DNA of 64,000 bases from Stratiolaelaps scimitus (GCA_019614645.1 JABWDB010000001.1:29567501-29631500), one strand, 5' to 3'; shown: positions 12,852-23,208, counted from the first letter of the stretch. The notes: generated by a model not told the origin, from the sequence alone. Program-made: numbers and translations.

Positions 12852-13156
12852 GTGTCCACATTCATATATAGAGTATGATATTGAACGTTGACGTAAACAA
12901 CAATTAAATCACTGATAGGGTGAACACGACAGAATATATCACGCAGGTTGAGATGACGGGACGAATAACCAGAGAGAGATTGAACCAATATGTGGCTATT
13001 CTGCCGTTTACGTTAAGTGCTATTGTACATCGTCGAATACAATACTACATAGATGTAGTTACAATTTCGCGTAATATGCCAAACAATAGTTGTCTCAGCC
13101 GGCGTATCACTCAGCAATGATTATTATCCACAGACACTACCAATAGACACTACCAC

Positions 13157-13211
13157 TATATAGCGTAGTCGTCAATGACCACGTATTCGTCATTGACGAA
13201 TACGCTATATA
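13157..13211. repeat. Long hairpin (23-bp arms, 9-nt loop)
   Basis: Arms 13157-13179 and 13189-13211 pair at 22 of 23 positions around loop CACGTATTC. The right side also contains a second perfect palindrome, GTATTCGTCA-T-TGACGAATAC. It lies in the intron between exons 5 and 6, 196 bp past the end of exon 5. It could be a foldback remnant, a small-RNA precursor or a recent local inversion-duplication; the sequence alone does not decide. Confidence 0.85.
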
Positions 13212-13406
13212 TCTAAACAACGGTTAATTATTACCTAGAAAGCAGCAACAACAATATTTGTCTTACTGGAATCAATTGTGCCTGAATGAATGCCTGGCCT
13301 CTATGTGTTGTCAAATACAATCATTGACCAATCAACCAATAGTAAATTCACGAAGCGGACGGCTAGCGATTCATTCTAGCAATATGCATTTAGAGGAAAT
13401 TCGTAC

Positions 13407-13498
13407 CGGATTATAGTAGGTGACCTGGGCCTCTTTCAGGGCGGGGATGGCCTGATCGCGTCGCCACTGCGTTGGATTGCACGAGCCTCCAAGAAAGA
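13407..13498 (-). CDS. Exon 5: first strand and helix of NDT-like domain 1, residues 292-322
   Basis: The acceptor is attttcttttctgcag|TCTTTC and the donor AATCCG|GTACGA. It encodes FLGGSCNPTQWRRDQAIPAL and then KEAQVTYYNP. This is the first beta strand, the glycine-rich turn (GGSC) and the first helix of a nucleoside-deoxyribosyltransferase-like Rossmann-type fold. The F-L-G-G-S-C...W-R...IP-L...YYNP pattern is the most diagnostic part of the protein. In this enzyme family the strand-turn carries residues that hold the nucleoside base. The matching segment in domain 2 (exon 8) reads VFIAGPTG followed by DWR and LP. Confidence 0.88.
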
Positions 13499-13880
13499 CT
13501 GCAGAAAAGAAAATTCGGACCATTACAAACGTCGTTCATCTATGGTAGTATGGCTCAATGAACACCTGATTATCTGGAAGAAGGTCGAGGCGTTGACGGA
13601 CGATGTATAATCATCTGTTTTCAGAAATTTATCTTATCTCCACTATTGTGAAAATCAATTTAATATTGTGATGTTCAACTTTCGTTTGTGGAGATTGGCG
13701 ACGCGTGAAATTCTACGATTCTACGAAAATTAAAAGCTAAATCAGTATCATAAAATGAAATAGACTCGAAAGCCAAATCGACTGAAAAAAATATCACGTC
13801 AAGCGTGGTTTAAACAGCAATTATTGCTAAAGGATCCGCTGTTTGAAAGTCCCTCGCCGTCCGTCGTTATCTTTAGCAGC

Positions 13881-13883
<3 letters not shown>

Positions 13884-13918
<35 letters not shown>
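13884..13918. repeat. (AT)n microsatellite in intron 4
   Basis: A perfect AT run of about 17 units, followed by further TACATGTATATG sequence. Confidence 0.95.
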
Positions 13919-13920
<2 letters not shown>

Positions 13921-14985
13921 CGTACATGTATATGTATACATATATATGTTAAATAAGACAGACTTTGTGAGTATATCTATCTCAGATTTCACCTCATGTG
14001 ATGCTATGGCTAGTCATGCCCACCCACGTATACCGCCTAATACCTATACGGATAAAGCAGCTATCGTTTCAAATTCGAAAGTAGAGTGGAACATATCAGG
14101 CACCGAGCCCCTAAGCCGCACACACGCTTAAGCACCCGGCATTATACTATATGATACGTGATTATATAATCGTACCGCTTCCGACCGAGCATTAGATAAT
14201 GAAAAAAGATAATCGAAAGCGAACGGCCCACGAATGATCGACAGCTGCTCACGAAAGGCTAACTGGCGCAATTAGATAGGTAAGTATACAGAGCGGTCCT
14301 AAATGACAGATTCGTACCCAGCCAAAGTGTTCCGGCGCCTAACCACGCTCGGTTGTAAGCGGCCCTTGCCGTCACAGCCGTAGATAATAGCAAGATTAAG
14401 TTAAGTGGCCGTGCGCAAAGATTATAAGCCAACAAAAAAACAACGCATATACTAATTAATTTTCTGCCAGTCTAATACAAAAAAAAAAAATGGTGAAAGC
14501 AGAGTCTTTGATAAAAGAGCGCCTCGGGAGCAGGACGGCAAATGATGCTATTCTATGGCTGACGGCGGAGGGCAGCATGGTCAGCGCGAGGAGTGTGCGT
14601 GGCCGGGCGGACAAAGCAGCGCCAGCGAGTTGAAGCGATGCTTAACTATAGGCTTAACCTTTGCACAGACGCGGACAGACACTGCCCTGGATGCGCCGGC
14701 AGGACTCGAGAGCCTTATCTATTATTGTACTAGGTACGATGATGCCGGCACAGGTGTGAGAGACGCTCATGTGTGTCCTAAAGATTATACAGAACGTTGC
14801 GAGTGCGACTGACCTCTTAAGTACTCTCTCGCTTAACAGGTTTTTATTGCAAATCCTGTGGATTAGATAATCGTTTGCGTTTGCATCGCGTCTCTATGCA
14901 TGGACACCATTCGGGCATGCATACAGGTTGAGTTGGTGTCGTATATTAATATGAATTTATTTCTGGACCAGTAGTTAGATAATTT

Positions 14986-15013
14986 TAGAGAGAGGGTGAG
15001 AGAGAGAGAGAGA
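14986..15013. repeat. (GA)n microsatellite
   Basis: A GA run broken by GGGT is seen directly. Confidence 0.9.
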
Positions 15014-15517
15014 TTTAAAAATGTAAACCAAATTTGGAATCAAAAGAATGACACAGCACCACCAAGCAGAATCACTGCAAAGCAATACAACGCGAGTAGA
15101 CTATGAGCAATGCCCGCCGGATTGATTACTCTGATGATGGACTTGGAGATGCGCCGGCATCACCAGCAGCAGTATCAGTAGCAGCCGTAGCAGCAACCAC
15201 GTTGACATTTCGTGCGGTTGGTTGGAAAATAGCATCTGCAATGGCATCAATAGACGCTTGAGGTGGTGGCTAGGAAGTCAGCCTCGCCTCGGACGAACAG
15301 CGAGCGTCTCTGTTAGCGTTATTGTTGTTGTTGTTGGCTGCTGCTGCCTTAGCTGTTGTCAACAGTCCCAGCATAACGGCCAAGGTGGCTGCTATCGCCC
15401 GCTGTTGTGGCTGCTGTCGTTGCCGCTTCTGCTGACAGCGCGGTCACTATTACTGTTACGGCCGCCGCCAGCATAGTTTACGACGGGCGGTGGGCTTCCT
15501 CATACTAGAGAGCTTGG

Positions 15518-15580
15518 TCTCTCTCTCTCTCTCTCTCTCTCGCTCTCTTCTACCTCTCTCGGTGTGTCTGTGTGTGTGTA
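15518..15580. repeat. (CT)n-(TG)n compound microsatellite
   Basis: A long CT run passes through CTCTTCTACC into a TGTGTG run. Confidence 0.9.
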
Positions 15581-16106
15581 CGACTCGTCTCTCATGGAAC
15601 CTCCAGCAGCAACAAACTTTTCGGCAAACGAATGCCAGCAGCAGCAGCAACAGCGGCAAGCTATGCATGTGTTAGTCACTATATGGTACTCTTATACTAC
15701 GTAGATAAATACTTAGATAATGCATAGATGGCGCAGAGATTCTCACAGCTCCTCACTGTTCATCTCCAGCCAGCCTTTCTAATCGTGGCAGTTACTGTGG
15801 TGAACAGCTCTACACCCGTCCTCGGAAGCCGTGGCCGTCGTGTCCTTCTGTACCTCGCGTGTGTAAACGCAATGAGAAAAGTAGCGACAGCGGCAGACAG
15901 CGTGAGGACGCTTCGAGCGAACAGGACGGCAACAGACAACAGAGAGACAGGTAGATGGGTGGTCGAGGGGCGGCGGGGGTATGTGTGGGTATCAGGACAA
16001 GGGAATAGAGGCAAGGGAACACATGGGAACGCTGGCTGGATTGGCAAGTGCTTGACTATAGGGAAGATATCCGTTTGCGAGGGGTGCGTTTCGTGCCAAA
16101 AATTAC

Positions 16107-16303
16107 CTTCGGTGCAAAAGGGCCCGATAATTTCGGCGTCGTCGTCGAGATCGACGAACGACGGGTCTCTGCGCGGACGCTTGTTCCAAAGGCTTTCGCT
16201 CGATGTATCCTTGCGAATGTTCGGAGACACGATGGGCTGCACGGTCGCACGAGTGTGCGCCGGCAGCGGGTGCACGACACTGTCATGGTGGTGGTTGTGG
16301 TAT
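16107..16303 (-). CDS. Exon 4: charged linker leading into NDT-like domain 1, residues 226-291
   Basis: The acceptor is cgggtttgacag|ATACCA and the donor ACCGAAG|GTAATT. The incoming AT of exon 3 plus the first A gives isoleucine, and the outgoing G plus TC of exon 5 gives the valine that starts domain 1, so both phases fit. The sequence begins YHNHHHDSVVHPLPAHTRAT and later contains NKRPRRDPSFVDLDDDAEI, a basic patch followed by an acidic run. No known fold is visible and it is probably a flexible linker; the basic patch might direct nuclear import. The same frame stays open 5' of the acceptor to tandem ATGs at 16347-16342, so this exon may also serve as the first exon of a shorter transcript. 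A 211-codon frame on the opposite strand is a shadow. Confidence 0.72.
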
Positions 16304-16347
16304 CTGTCAAACCCGGAAGATACCAACGGGCTGCCCACCTGCATCAT
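16304..16347 (-). CDS. Possible alternative start extending exon 4 upstream
   Basis: Immediately 5' of the exon 4 acceptor the reading frame stays open to two consecutive ATG codons (16347-16342), adding MMQVGSPLVSSGFDR in the same frame as exon 4. If a promoter lies in the GC-rich sequence just above (16.4-18.1 kb), this would give a 470-residue protein. That form would lack the polyQ linker and first EF-like region but keep both NDT-like domains. First ATG context is only moderate. This is an inference from frame continuity. Confidence 0.3.
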
Positions 16348-18040
16348 CTGGTACGATCACTAAGTGTTTATGGCTCGATGAAAGCGCGATGGAAGGTGTC
16401 TCTGTGATTGAAATCTTGGTGAGATTTGGATGGAGAAACAACAGTTCGTTCAGTGGGGTCGGAGGTTCTCACTAGCGTTAGTCTCGTTGCGGGCGTGGGG
16501 GGCGTATAGTCACAACAGTTCAAAAAAGGACCACCTACTCAGCAGTTGGCTCTTGTCAAGTGTACGAAGGTGCGAACGCAATCGTCTCGCAGTCATGAGT
16601 GCTGACCGTGCCAGCGCGGTCCCCTTTCTTATAAGCGATCTCTCCCAACACAGCGCTGCCGTTGCCGCTGCGACCGGCAACGCCACCGCCAGCGCCGGCG
16701 GAGGAGGAGAACAGCAAGTAGCCGCAGCAGTTGCGGCGGCGGCGGCAGCAGCAGCAGCGACGCTGCTGCTGCTGCTTAGGACGACTCCGCACCCAGTCCT
16801 GTTCCTACTTCGATCAACACCGCGCAGTCTGCCAGCTGCTCCCAGCCGGTCCCGTCACTCGATGGCCGTTGGCTCGCTTGGTCTGTCAAAATCATCAGTC
16901 AGTGACTTAATTAGACATCGAGACCTAATATTGACAGTTCCAAGCTTGTGTCAGCTTTCTTAAGCTCTCTCGCTCTCTCGCCACGTTCACACAGATGGCG
17001 CACAAAGCGGCCCACACAAACATCGAGACACCCACGCTCGGACGCGCAAACCGCACAGTCTAACTTGGCAGTCGATCTTGACAACATAAGACTATCGTAG
17101 TGTGCGTGCGGTTGTGTGTGTGTGTATGCGTGTGTATTTACGAAAGCGTGAGAATCTAGCCAAAGCAAAGCATCGCATTCATAAGCACTTTCCTCTTCTT
17201 CTGGAGCTTTCTCCAGAAGTCTTCATCGTACTGGCGTGTTGCTGGCGCTCATGAGCACCATGCTGATAGGCAATTCCGAAAGTAGAAAATAAATGTTGGA
17301 CCATCAACGACCGAGCCCCAATTATCGTCTACGTTGCCCCCAGCATACCCACGCGCCACCATAGGCATATGGGATAAGTAGGCCAAATCTCTATAGCGTC
17401 ACCCCTCATCTCTCGCGAGCGGTCGACACCACCACAACCACCACCACCACCACCGTCGCCGTCCGCCACCAGCAGAATTAGATGGCGGTTAGCGAGCGGG
17501 GACGATTTTGCCGTCACGTCGACGTAATGCATAGTCACGTGTGTAAGAGACGAACCAGCCAGCCAACCAGCTCTGCCGCCAAGGGGGCAGCGTCATACTT
17601 TCGATGCAACTCTACCCACGATGTATCTACGATGTCTCGCGCGTACGACCTGCTCGTGTCCTCACTCTCTCGGTCGTCCTCGGTCTTCGTTTCTCTCGTT
17701 CTCGCTCACAGACACACACACAGATACGCACACACTCCCATCGGTGAACTAGTGTCGCGATCTATCGCGCTTCCTCGCGTCAGGCCGAGATGGCTCTCGA
17801 ACAAGGAACCGCCATCAGCGGTTCGCACATCATATTGACATTTGATACAGCACTCTCACTCGTCAGAGGACGGTGGAAAGCTGTATAAGATGACAGGGAT
17901 AAGGCCGGCGATCGCCGACGCGTCTAGATGCTCCCTGCGTGACCAGCAGCAAGCTTGCAATGACTGTTAATGGCTAAATTTGCCTGGGCCCAGCGCTGTC
18001 GGGCTATTGACTAGGTTTCGTTGTTGACCCTCCATCTCCG

Positions 18041-18062
18041 CAGCAGCAGCAGCAGCAGCAGT
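18041..18062. repeat. (CAG)n run
   Basis: Seven CAG units in non-coding GC-rich sequence. Confidence 0.95.
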
Positions 18063-18575
18063 AACCGCGCTCATGTTAGCAATATGATAGCCCCCCCTAC
18101 CCTTTCGAGGCGGCTTGCTGTTCCCGCCACAGCAGTCGTAGCAGATGCTTAGTTCCTTATCGGAGCTCGCGGGAGGTAGCACATTTTTCGTAAGCGGTTT
18201 TATCGTCGGTTTGACTGCGGAGATAAGCAGTCAATTTAGCTGTGCTAAATATAAAGGCATTAACCACACACATTTCCTTATCACTGACATTGTCAACGAC
18301 TTTAGGCTCGTGGATCCATGTGCGTACACAGACATGAATCGATGTTGGCGATCGCTAGCTGTTTTAGCGTCTGTAGCAATAGTGACTGTGATAGCTGCCC
18401 ATAAATCAATCAACAAACACAACGAGCACAACAGAGTGTTAAAATTGTCCATAGGATACGTTCGTGAAACTCGAGAACAATTGACGTAAGAGATCAGCTC
18501 GTATTTTCTGTTTCGTATCGATATTCTACGACGCCTAAACATCACGGTAGGACAAAAATCATCCTAGATTATAGT

Positions 18576-18718
18576 AGGTAAAGGTATATTGGTTTATTAA
18601 AGGAGCTGCAATTTTACAATGCTTAAGCTCTCTTATATGTCACACAGCGGGGCTCGAACCCGCTGCCTCTGGCTTCCGATAGCCAGAGACTTAGCCGCCC
18701 AAGCCACCGCGCTAACCA
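18576..18718 (-). mobile_element. tRNA-derived SINE, full-length copy 1
   Basis: Read on the minus strand, the element starts with a tRNA-like head, GTTAGCGCGGTGGCTTGGGC, containing an A-box-like block. An anticodon-like arm CTGGCTATCGGAAGCCAG follows, then a perfect T arm (GCGGG TTCGAGC CCCGC) carrying a B box. The body ends in TTTAATAAACCAATA and a pyrimidine-rich tail (ATACCTTTACC). The anticodon loop is the wrong length for a functional tRNA and a unique body follows, so this is a Pol III SINE and not a tRNA gene. The AATAAA in the tail could act as a polyadenylation signal on the host transcript's strand. Confidence 0.82.
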
Positions 18719-19000
18719 AGATAGCTCTTCATAGAGCGAGACCTAAGAATACATAAGAACGACTTCAAACGTACGCCAACGTGACATGACAAAGTTAAAT
18801 CGTGACAAGTGGACGAACGAGCGCCTGCAGAATTTCAAGGAGATAGATGACCAAAAGACCACATGTGCATTCACCTTAGGGAAGAAGCCTAATATCGCCT
18901 ACGAATTCGAGCCGAGCGACAATTAGTGCCCTGCATCATAATTGTTGTTATTATTAGTATTACTATGATTTGTACGCGCCCCCCGCCCATCATGGCGGGG

Positions 19001-19072
19001 GTAAGGGTAAGGCTTTATTGGTTTATTAAAGGAGCTGCAATTTCATAATGCTTAAGCCCTCTTATATGTCAT
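19001..19072 (-). mobile_element. SINE copy 2, tail half only
   Basis: The body and tail (ATTGGTTTATTAAAGGAGCT on the plus strand) match copy 1 almost base for base, ending at the ATATGTCA block. The tRNA-like head is absent, as in a 5'-truncated insertion. Confidence 0.8.
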
Positions 19073-19561
19073 CACTCAGGGGTGTTTCGAGCCATTTCAA
19101 CGGAGCGCAGCGTGGGACTGCGTGACACTATTGAACACGTAGACACTTTTATTGGCTTCGGCGATATCGTTTGTCAATGTGCCTCGTTTTTGAGAGCGGG
19201 TTCGACCCCAGTGGCGGATGGCTCCAGCGGTGCGATTGGAGAGGGGATTCCGTTTGCGTCAAAGCATACGTCAATCGTTCATCATGAAATGGATCAGGCG
19301 GCCGCCCTCCGCGCCTGCCACCTTCCTCGGCTCGGATCCTCACCACCAATGAGGTGCGTATCAATCGCTAATAAACGGCGCTCGGACGCGTCATCAGGGA
19401 AACGGGTGCTATTTTTAGCCGCCTGTTTGAAATAATCAACCAACACCAGCATCTCGCCTATCTCTCTCTGTGCACATCTCTCGTGCTCTCTTCTCAACGG
19501 CCCGTTGTCACGGCCAGAACAGGGCCGACCAGAGCTGTATCCCTTTTCGATCGATTGAACG

Positions 19562-19768
19562 TCACAGATGAGAGTCGACGCGATTGGTGACAAACAAGGC
19601 GCAACCCTGAGGTTCGACACAGCATTTACGCATTTCGTCTAAGGACTCCTCTGGTGTTTCTCCTTCGCCTGCATCGATACCCGTCACTTGAGTGTGACGA
19701 AAGACGATCGTTAACAACAGCAACGACAACAGCACAAGGGCGATGCAGCGCGAGTCAGAAACCATCGG
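19562..19768 (-). CDS. Weak candidate: short secreted-peptide-like frame
   Basis: From the ATG at 19768 a 68-codon frame starts MVSDSRCIALVLLSLLLLTI, a textbook signal-peptide shape (short polar start, then a leucine-rich core). An acidic stretch and MRKCCVEPQGC follow before a stop. The cysteine spacing (CC-x5-C) does not match the insulin A chain (CC-x3-C), and I recognise no family. It lies in the large intron on the host gene's strand. It has no assignable splice partner and Kozak context is mediocre, so it may be chance. Confidence 0.18.
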   Translation of the reverse strand, partial: PMVSDSRCIALVLLSLLLLTIVFRHTQVTGIDAGEGETPEESLDEMRKCCVEPQGCALFVTNRVDSHL

Positions 19769-20009
19769 CAGACAGATTGTTTGCCACTTGTGTTCCAGGC
19801 CGGCTCTAGCAGACGCCGGCATTGATAGGAGCTGAAAGCAGGAAGAGCAAGACACCGCTTGCTGCTTGGAAAACTTCGAGATTCGTCTAACGTAGTCTGC
19901 GTAGAGAACTGATAACGTAACGCGTACCGCGATACGGACCCTATAGACGGGCGTGGGTGACTATATAGGTGCTGCTAAAGCATTGAGAATATCAATAGGT
20001 TTATGAACA

Positions 20010-20046
20010 CACCGTAACGCGACCTGGTACAGGGCGCGTTACGGTG
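20010..20046. repeat. Perfect 12-bp hairpin with inner stem
   Basis: CACCGTAACGCG pairs with CGCGTTACGGTG. The loop contains a further CCTG/CAGG stem around GTA. It is GC-rich in AT-rich surroundings. It is not followed by a Helitron-type CTRR end. Confidence 0.85.
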
Positions 20047-21335
20047 CTTTCACGTTGGCTTACCTGTCTTTAATGGCCTATGCTTGCGGCCGTAGGCAAA
20101 GCGTGCCGTGACAGAAACCAAAATTGAGACTGTATACCTTTAGTCGACACACATGTGTAGTACCGAAATGTCTATATATTATGAATATAACAGATTTTGC
20201 GGGTACTAGGCAGAATTATCCTTCTATATTATAAGCAGTTGAATATGGCGACCTGGCCCCCACCGGTCAATTTTGTTCAGAGGGAAGTTTTGCAGGCAGT
20301 ATTAAATTCTTTATTAAGAGTATTCTATGCAGACGAAACCTCTGCACCTCGTATGGGTCCGTTACGAAGGGGTTTCCGCAAAAGGATTGCTCAGAATATC
20401 AATTTAAGTAGAGTTTAACTTGACAATAAAATGGAGCACAGCTCTATTTTAACGATTCGTATTGCACTTGACTGATGCTGGGACGCGAGCGAGATAGGAG
20501 ATGATGCAGGCTGATACGACGCTCGCCTGCGGAGTACCACAGGGGGGTATTACACCCAGCAAAACAACTCTTTCGAGCAGTCTTGCTAAGCTCCTGCTAT
20601 TTGCTCCATGGCTTCAGCTCCGGACCTGCGGCCATGTCCGAGCCACAATCTGTGCGCCTCCGAGCGACATATATCTGGTAGAATTCTTGTTAAATATAAA
20701 GAACGTAGATGCCAGTTAAATATTATAAATAATAGACACACGCATTTTTTTCGTACTGGAAAAAAACCCTAAAGATTAGACACTATACTAGCGTCAACAT
20801 TCGCTCCAGCAACGATGTACATCGTGGGCACAAAATACTCTAACCATTTGCGTTAACAAAAAAATAAGCGTTTTCAAAATTTCCCAAAAATCCCATTTCT
20901 GATATGCATGTTGTATTTACAACGTTTATCAGCTGCTGTCGACATTACGTATCTATCCGTTACATTTGAGGTCACCATACAAATGGACAAAGGAAGCCAA
21001 GGTCTAGAATCAGAGAGGTACTGATAACTCTCATGGGTAGAAACGTTTTGACCAGCTATGAGCGCTATACGGGTGTGTTGTCGTGTGGGGGCGTTTTTAC
21101 CGATTTTTTTTACGTACTGATCTTCTGCTCCGTCTATCTCACACTCTATCAGCTAATCACAAGGTGTCAAGTATTTCTATCTATAATTTATTGCCAGTGA
21201 CCTAGGACCCCTCCTGGCACCGACCGGTTCGCCTCGTATGCAATTGCTTGAAATAACGCCACAACGCTAGGCTCTGCTCTAAGGGGATAAACAAGTCTGC
21301 GAAAGTGTAACGACTTCAAACTTGTGGCAATCTCG

Positions 21336-21362
21336 CTAATCGGCTCAACTGCAGCCGATTAG
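21336..21362. repeat. Perfect 10-bp hairpin
   Basis: CTAATCGGCT pairs with AGCCGATTAG around a 7-nt loop. Confidence 0.85.
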
Positions 21363-21418
21363 TCGTGGCCGTGCGAGCCTCCGAAGTTCGCTTAACCATC
21401 TAAACTGTGCACATGTCA

Positions 21419-21440
21419 CTGAGAACATTTGTGTTCTCAG
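21419..21440. repeat. Perfect 9-bp hairpin
   Basis: CTGAGAACA pairs with TGTTCTCAG around TTTG, 57 bp after the previous hairpin. Confidence 0.85.
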
Positions 21441-21571
21441 CCAGCTGCAGCTCTGTTCGAAAGTGTTCGATCAACGTGAAAATTTGCGTGAAATACGTGT
21501 GAAATATAATCATTGATACATATTTTATGGGGTCTTTGCTGAAGAAGTCGATTTGGTCCTCGAATATAGCA

Positions 21572-21632
21572 AAAGGTAAAACATTATTGGTTTATTAAAG
21601 GGACTGCAATTTTACAATGCTTAGGTTCTCTC
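21572..21632 (-). mobile_element. SINE copy 3, tail fragment
   Basis: It shares ATTGGTTTATTAAAGG and CTGCAATTTTACAATGCTTA with copy 1, then diverges. The head is missing. A few substitutions suggest it is an older or different subfamily copy. Confidence 0.75.
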
Positions 21633-23068
21633 CAAAAAACAACAACCTTGTTTCTGATTGGGACAAAACTATCACATAGCAACGTGGACATATTCAGAGT
21701 GCTTTAGAAAGCATCGGTGAACTAGACAAATCGCTGCGCTTGTTGGTTGATACTTCTATTGAGCACTTTTGTGTGACTTCGCACAAAGGTGCGCTTCTGG
21801 TAGCAATTGAGATAATACGCTCCGTTGTAGATGTGACCATAAAACTTATCGGTAAACTGAAATGTTCGTCCGGCTTGAGGACTACACGAGAGAGAGCGAG
21901 AGAGAGAGAGACGAGCTTACCATGCGACCTTACAAAAGTAACAGCTAAGGTAAGTAACCTTGCATGACTAAATTACAGATGAATGTTCACTGGCGAACAC
22001 AACTCGTAGGGCAACACAAGGTGGCCGGAGTTAAAGTCTGCAATGAAAAAACTCTCCGTCGTCAGGTCACTCAGTCAGGCCCCGACGGAGTCTAGAATGA
22101 AAGGATTCCTATGAACAGTGTATGCACAAATGAAGAACGATCATCAGAGCAAGGTATGCTTCATAATAGCAACTAGTTAACAGGTTCTCAGTTTGCTTTT
22201 GTCGGCAAATGAACACGGACTAATGAAAAAAATTCGATAAATTATTATAAAACTGCAGTTCAGTAACAGACCAACAAAAGCTTTACGTTTGACTTAGTGC
22301 TTATTGGCACAATACTGTTTTGACAGTTCCGCATCATAAAGGCATATACAATATAACATAAATTGAGATAACCAGATTTAGCAAATGTTGCTTCCGTCAA
22401 ATATAACTGACCGCAAATGTAACTTCCTATCCTTCGGCTGCGATCAAGCAGTTTCTCACACAGAGCGAACTCGCTAACTGCGTAACAACAACTATCGTGT
22501 CAAATATTACGTGCCGAGGATTACTCAGGCTATATCATCCAATCATGTGATGGCGTTACATCTGTAACGCAGTTGTTACCATTTCGATTTTGAGTTTCGT
22601 CGCTGTGTGACCACGAATTGGCCAAACTCTTCCTCCTCTCTTTCGTCCAGGCGAACATCAATACCGAGTGCAACATTAGCATTAGAAAGTGCGCGCCGAA
22701 CCGTTGGCGGGTAACGAATACTCGCGTGCTTGTTGCTGTAAAGGTTTTCTCAATGGTGGGTCAGCAGCTGCAGAATGTGACGTTTCTGGCTGCGTTGCGA
22801 CCTTAAGCGTTAACTACCCTAAAGCAACAGGCGATATGGGAGATGTCCACGCGAGGTGTCAGAGAAGCGTCATTGGCCAACGGCGGCTTAGAACAGTCCT
22901 TGGCAATTGTCCTTGGCAACTGTAGGTTGGCACGTGAATAACGCAGTCTTGGGGGCGCGGGGAGGGAGGGGGTACGCTCACTTAGTGTACGTACGTCAGC
23001 TCATTCAGCCAATCGCGTATAGAACCCACCCAGAAAGGCGGAACATGAGAAGGCTTAAAGGGTTTTTC

Positions 23069-23208
23069 AAAGGTATATTTATTGGTTTATCGAAGAAGCT
23101 GAAATTTTACAATGCTTAAGCTCTCTAATCTGTCCCTCGGCAGGGCTCGAACCTGCGGCCTCTGGCTTCCGATAGCCAGAGACTTAGCCGTCCAAGCTAC
23201 CGCGCTGA
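23069..23208 (-). mobile_element. tRNA-derived SINE, full-length copy 4
   Basis: It has the same head, body and tail order as copy 1, with more substitutions (TTATCGAAGAAGCTGAAATT in place of TTATTAAAGGAGCTGCAATT on the plus strand). The T arm is GCAGG TTCGAGC CCTGC, so one base pair differs from copy 1 by a paired change (G-C to A-T). The anticodon-like arm is identical to copy 1. Confidence 0.82.

Larger units (their letters stand above)
8605..13406. other. Intron between exons 5 and 6
   Basis: This 4.8 kb intron carries four (AT)n loci and a GC/CAG-rich patch at about 10380-10860. Several pairs of fully overlapping frames occur on both strands, typical of non-coding CAG-rich DNA. A long hairpin lies nearby at 13157-13211, inside this intron. 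No nested gene is recognised. Confidence 0.6.
13499..16106. other. Intron between exons 4 and 5
   Basis: It holds an (AT)n run, a GA run (14986-15013) and a CAG/CTG-rich GC-rich segment from about 15100 with a CT/GT compound run at 15518-15580. No coding exon is supported. Confidence 0.6.

Noticed and set aside
15728..16363. 211-codon frame on the plus strand
   Set aside because: It lies opposite exon 4, whose frame, phases and splice sites fit the gene. The plus-strand translation shows no domain and is best read as a shadow.
16430..16963. 177-codon alanine/leucine-rich frame on the plus strand
   Set aside because: GCG/GCA repeat-driven composition, no motif, and no splice or start context that stands out.
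18640..18718. Functional tRNA gene
   Set aside because: The T arm and B box are good, but the anticodon loop has the wrong length and the sequence continues into a shared repeat body seen in other copies, so it is a SINE head.
19562..19768. Insulin-like A chain in the CC...C frame
   Set aside because: The spacing is CC-x5-C with no final cysteine, unlike CC-x3-C-x8-C.
20010..20060. Helitron 3' end
   Set aside because: The hairpin is suitable, but no CTRR terminus follows at the expected distance and no matching 5' TC end was seen.
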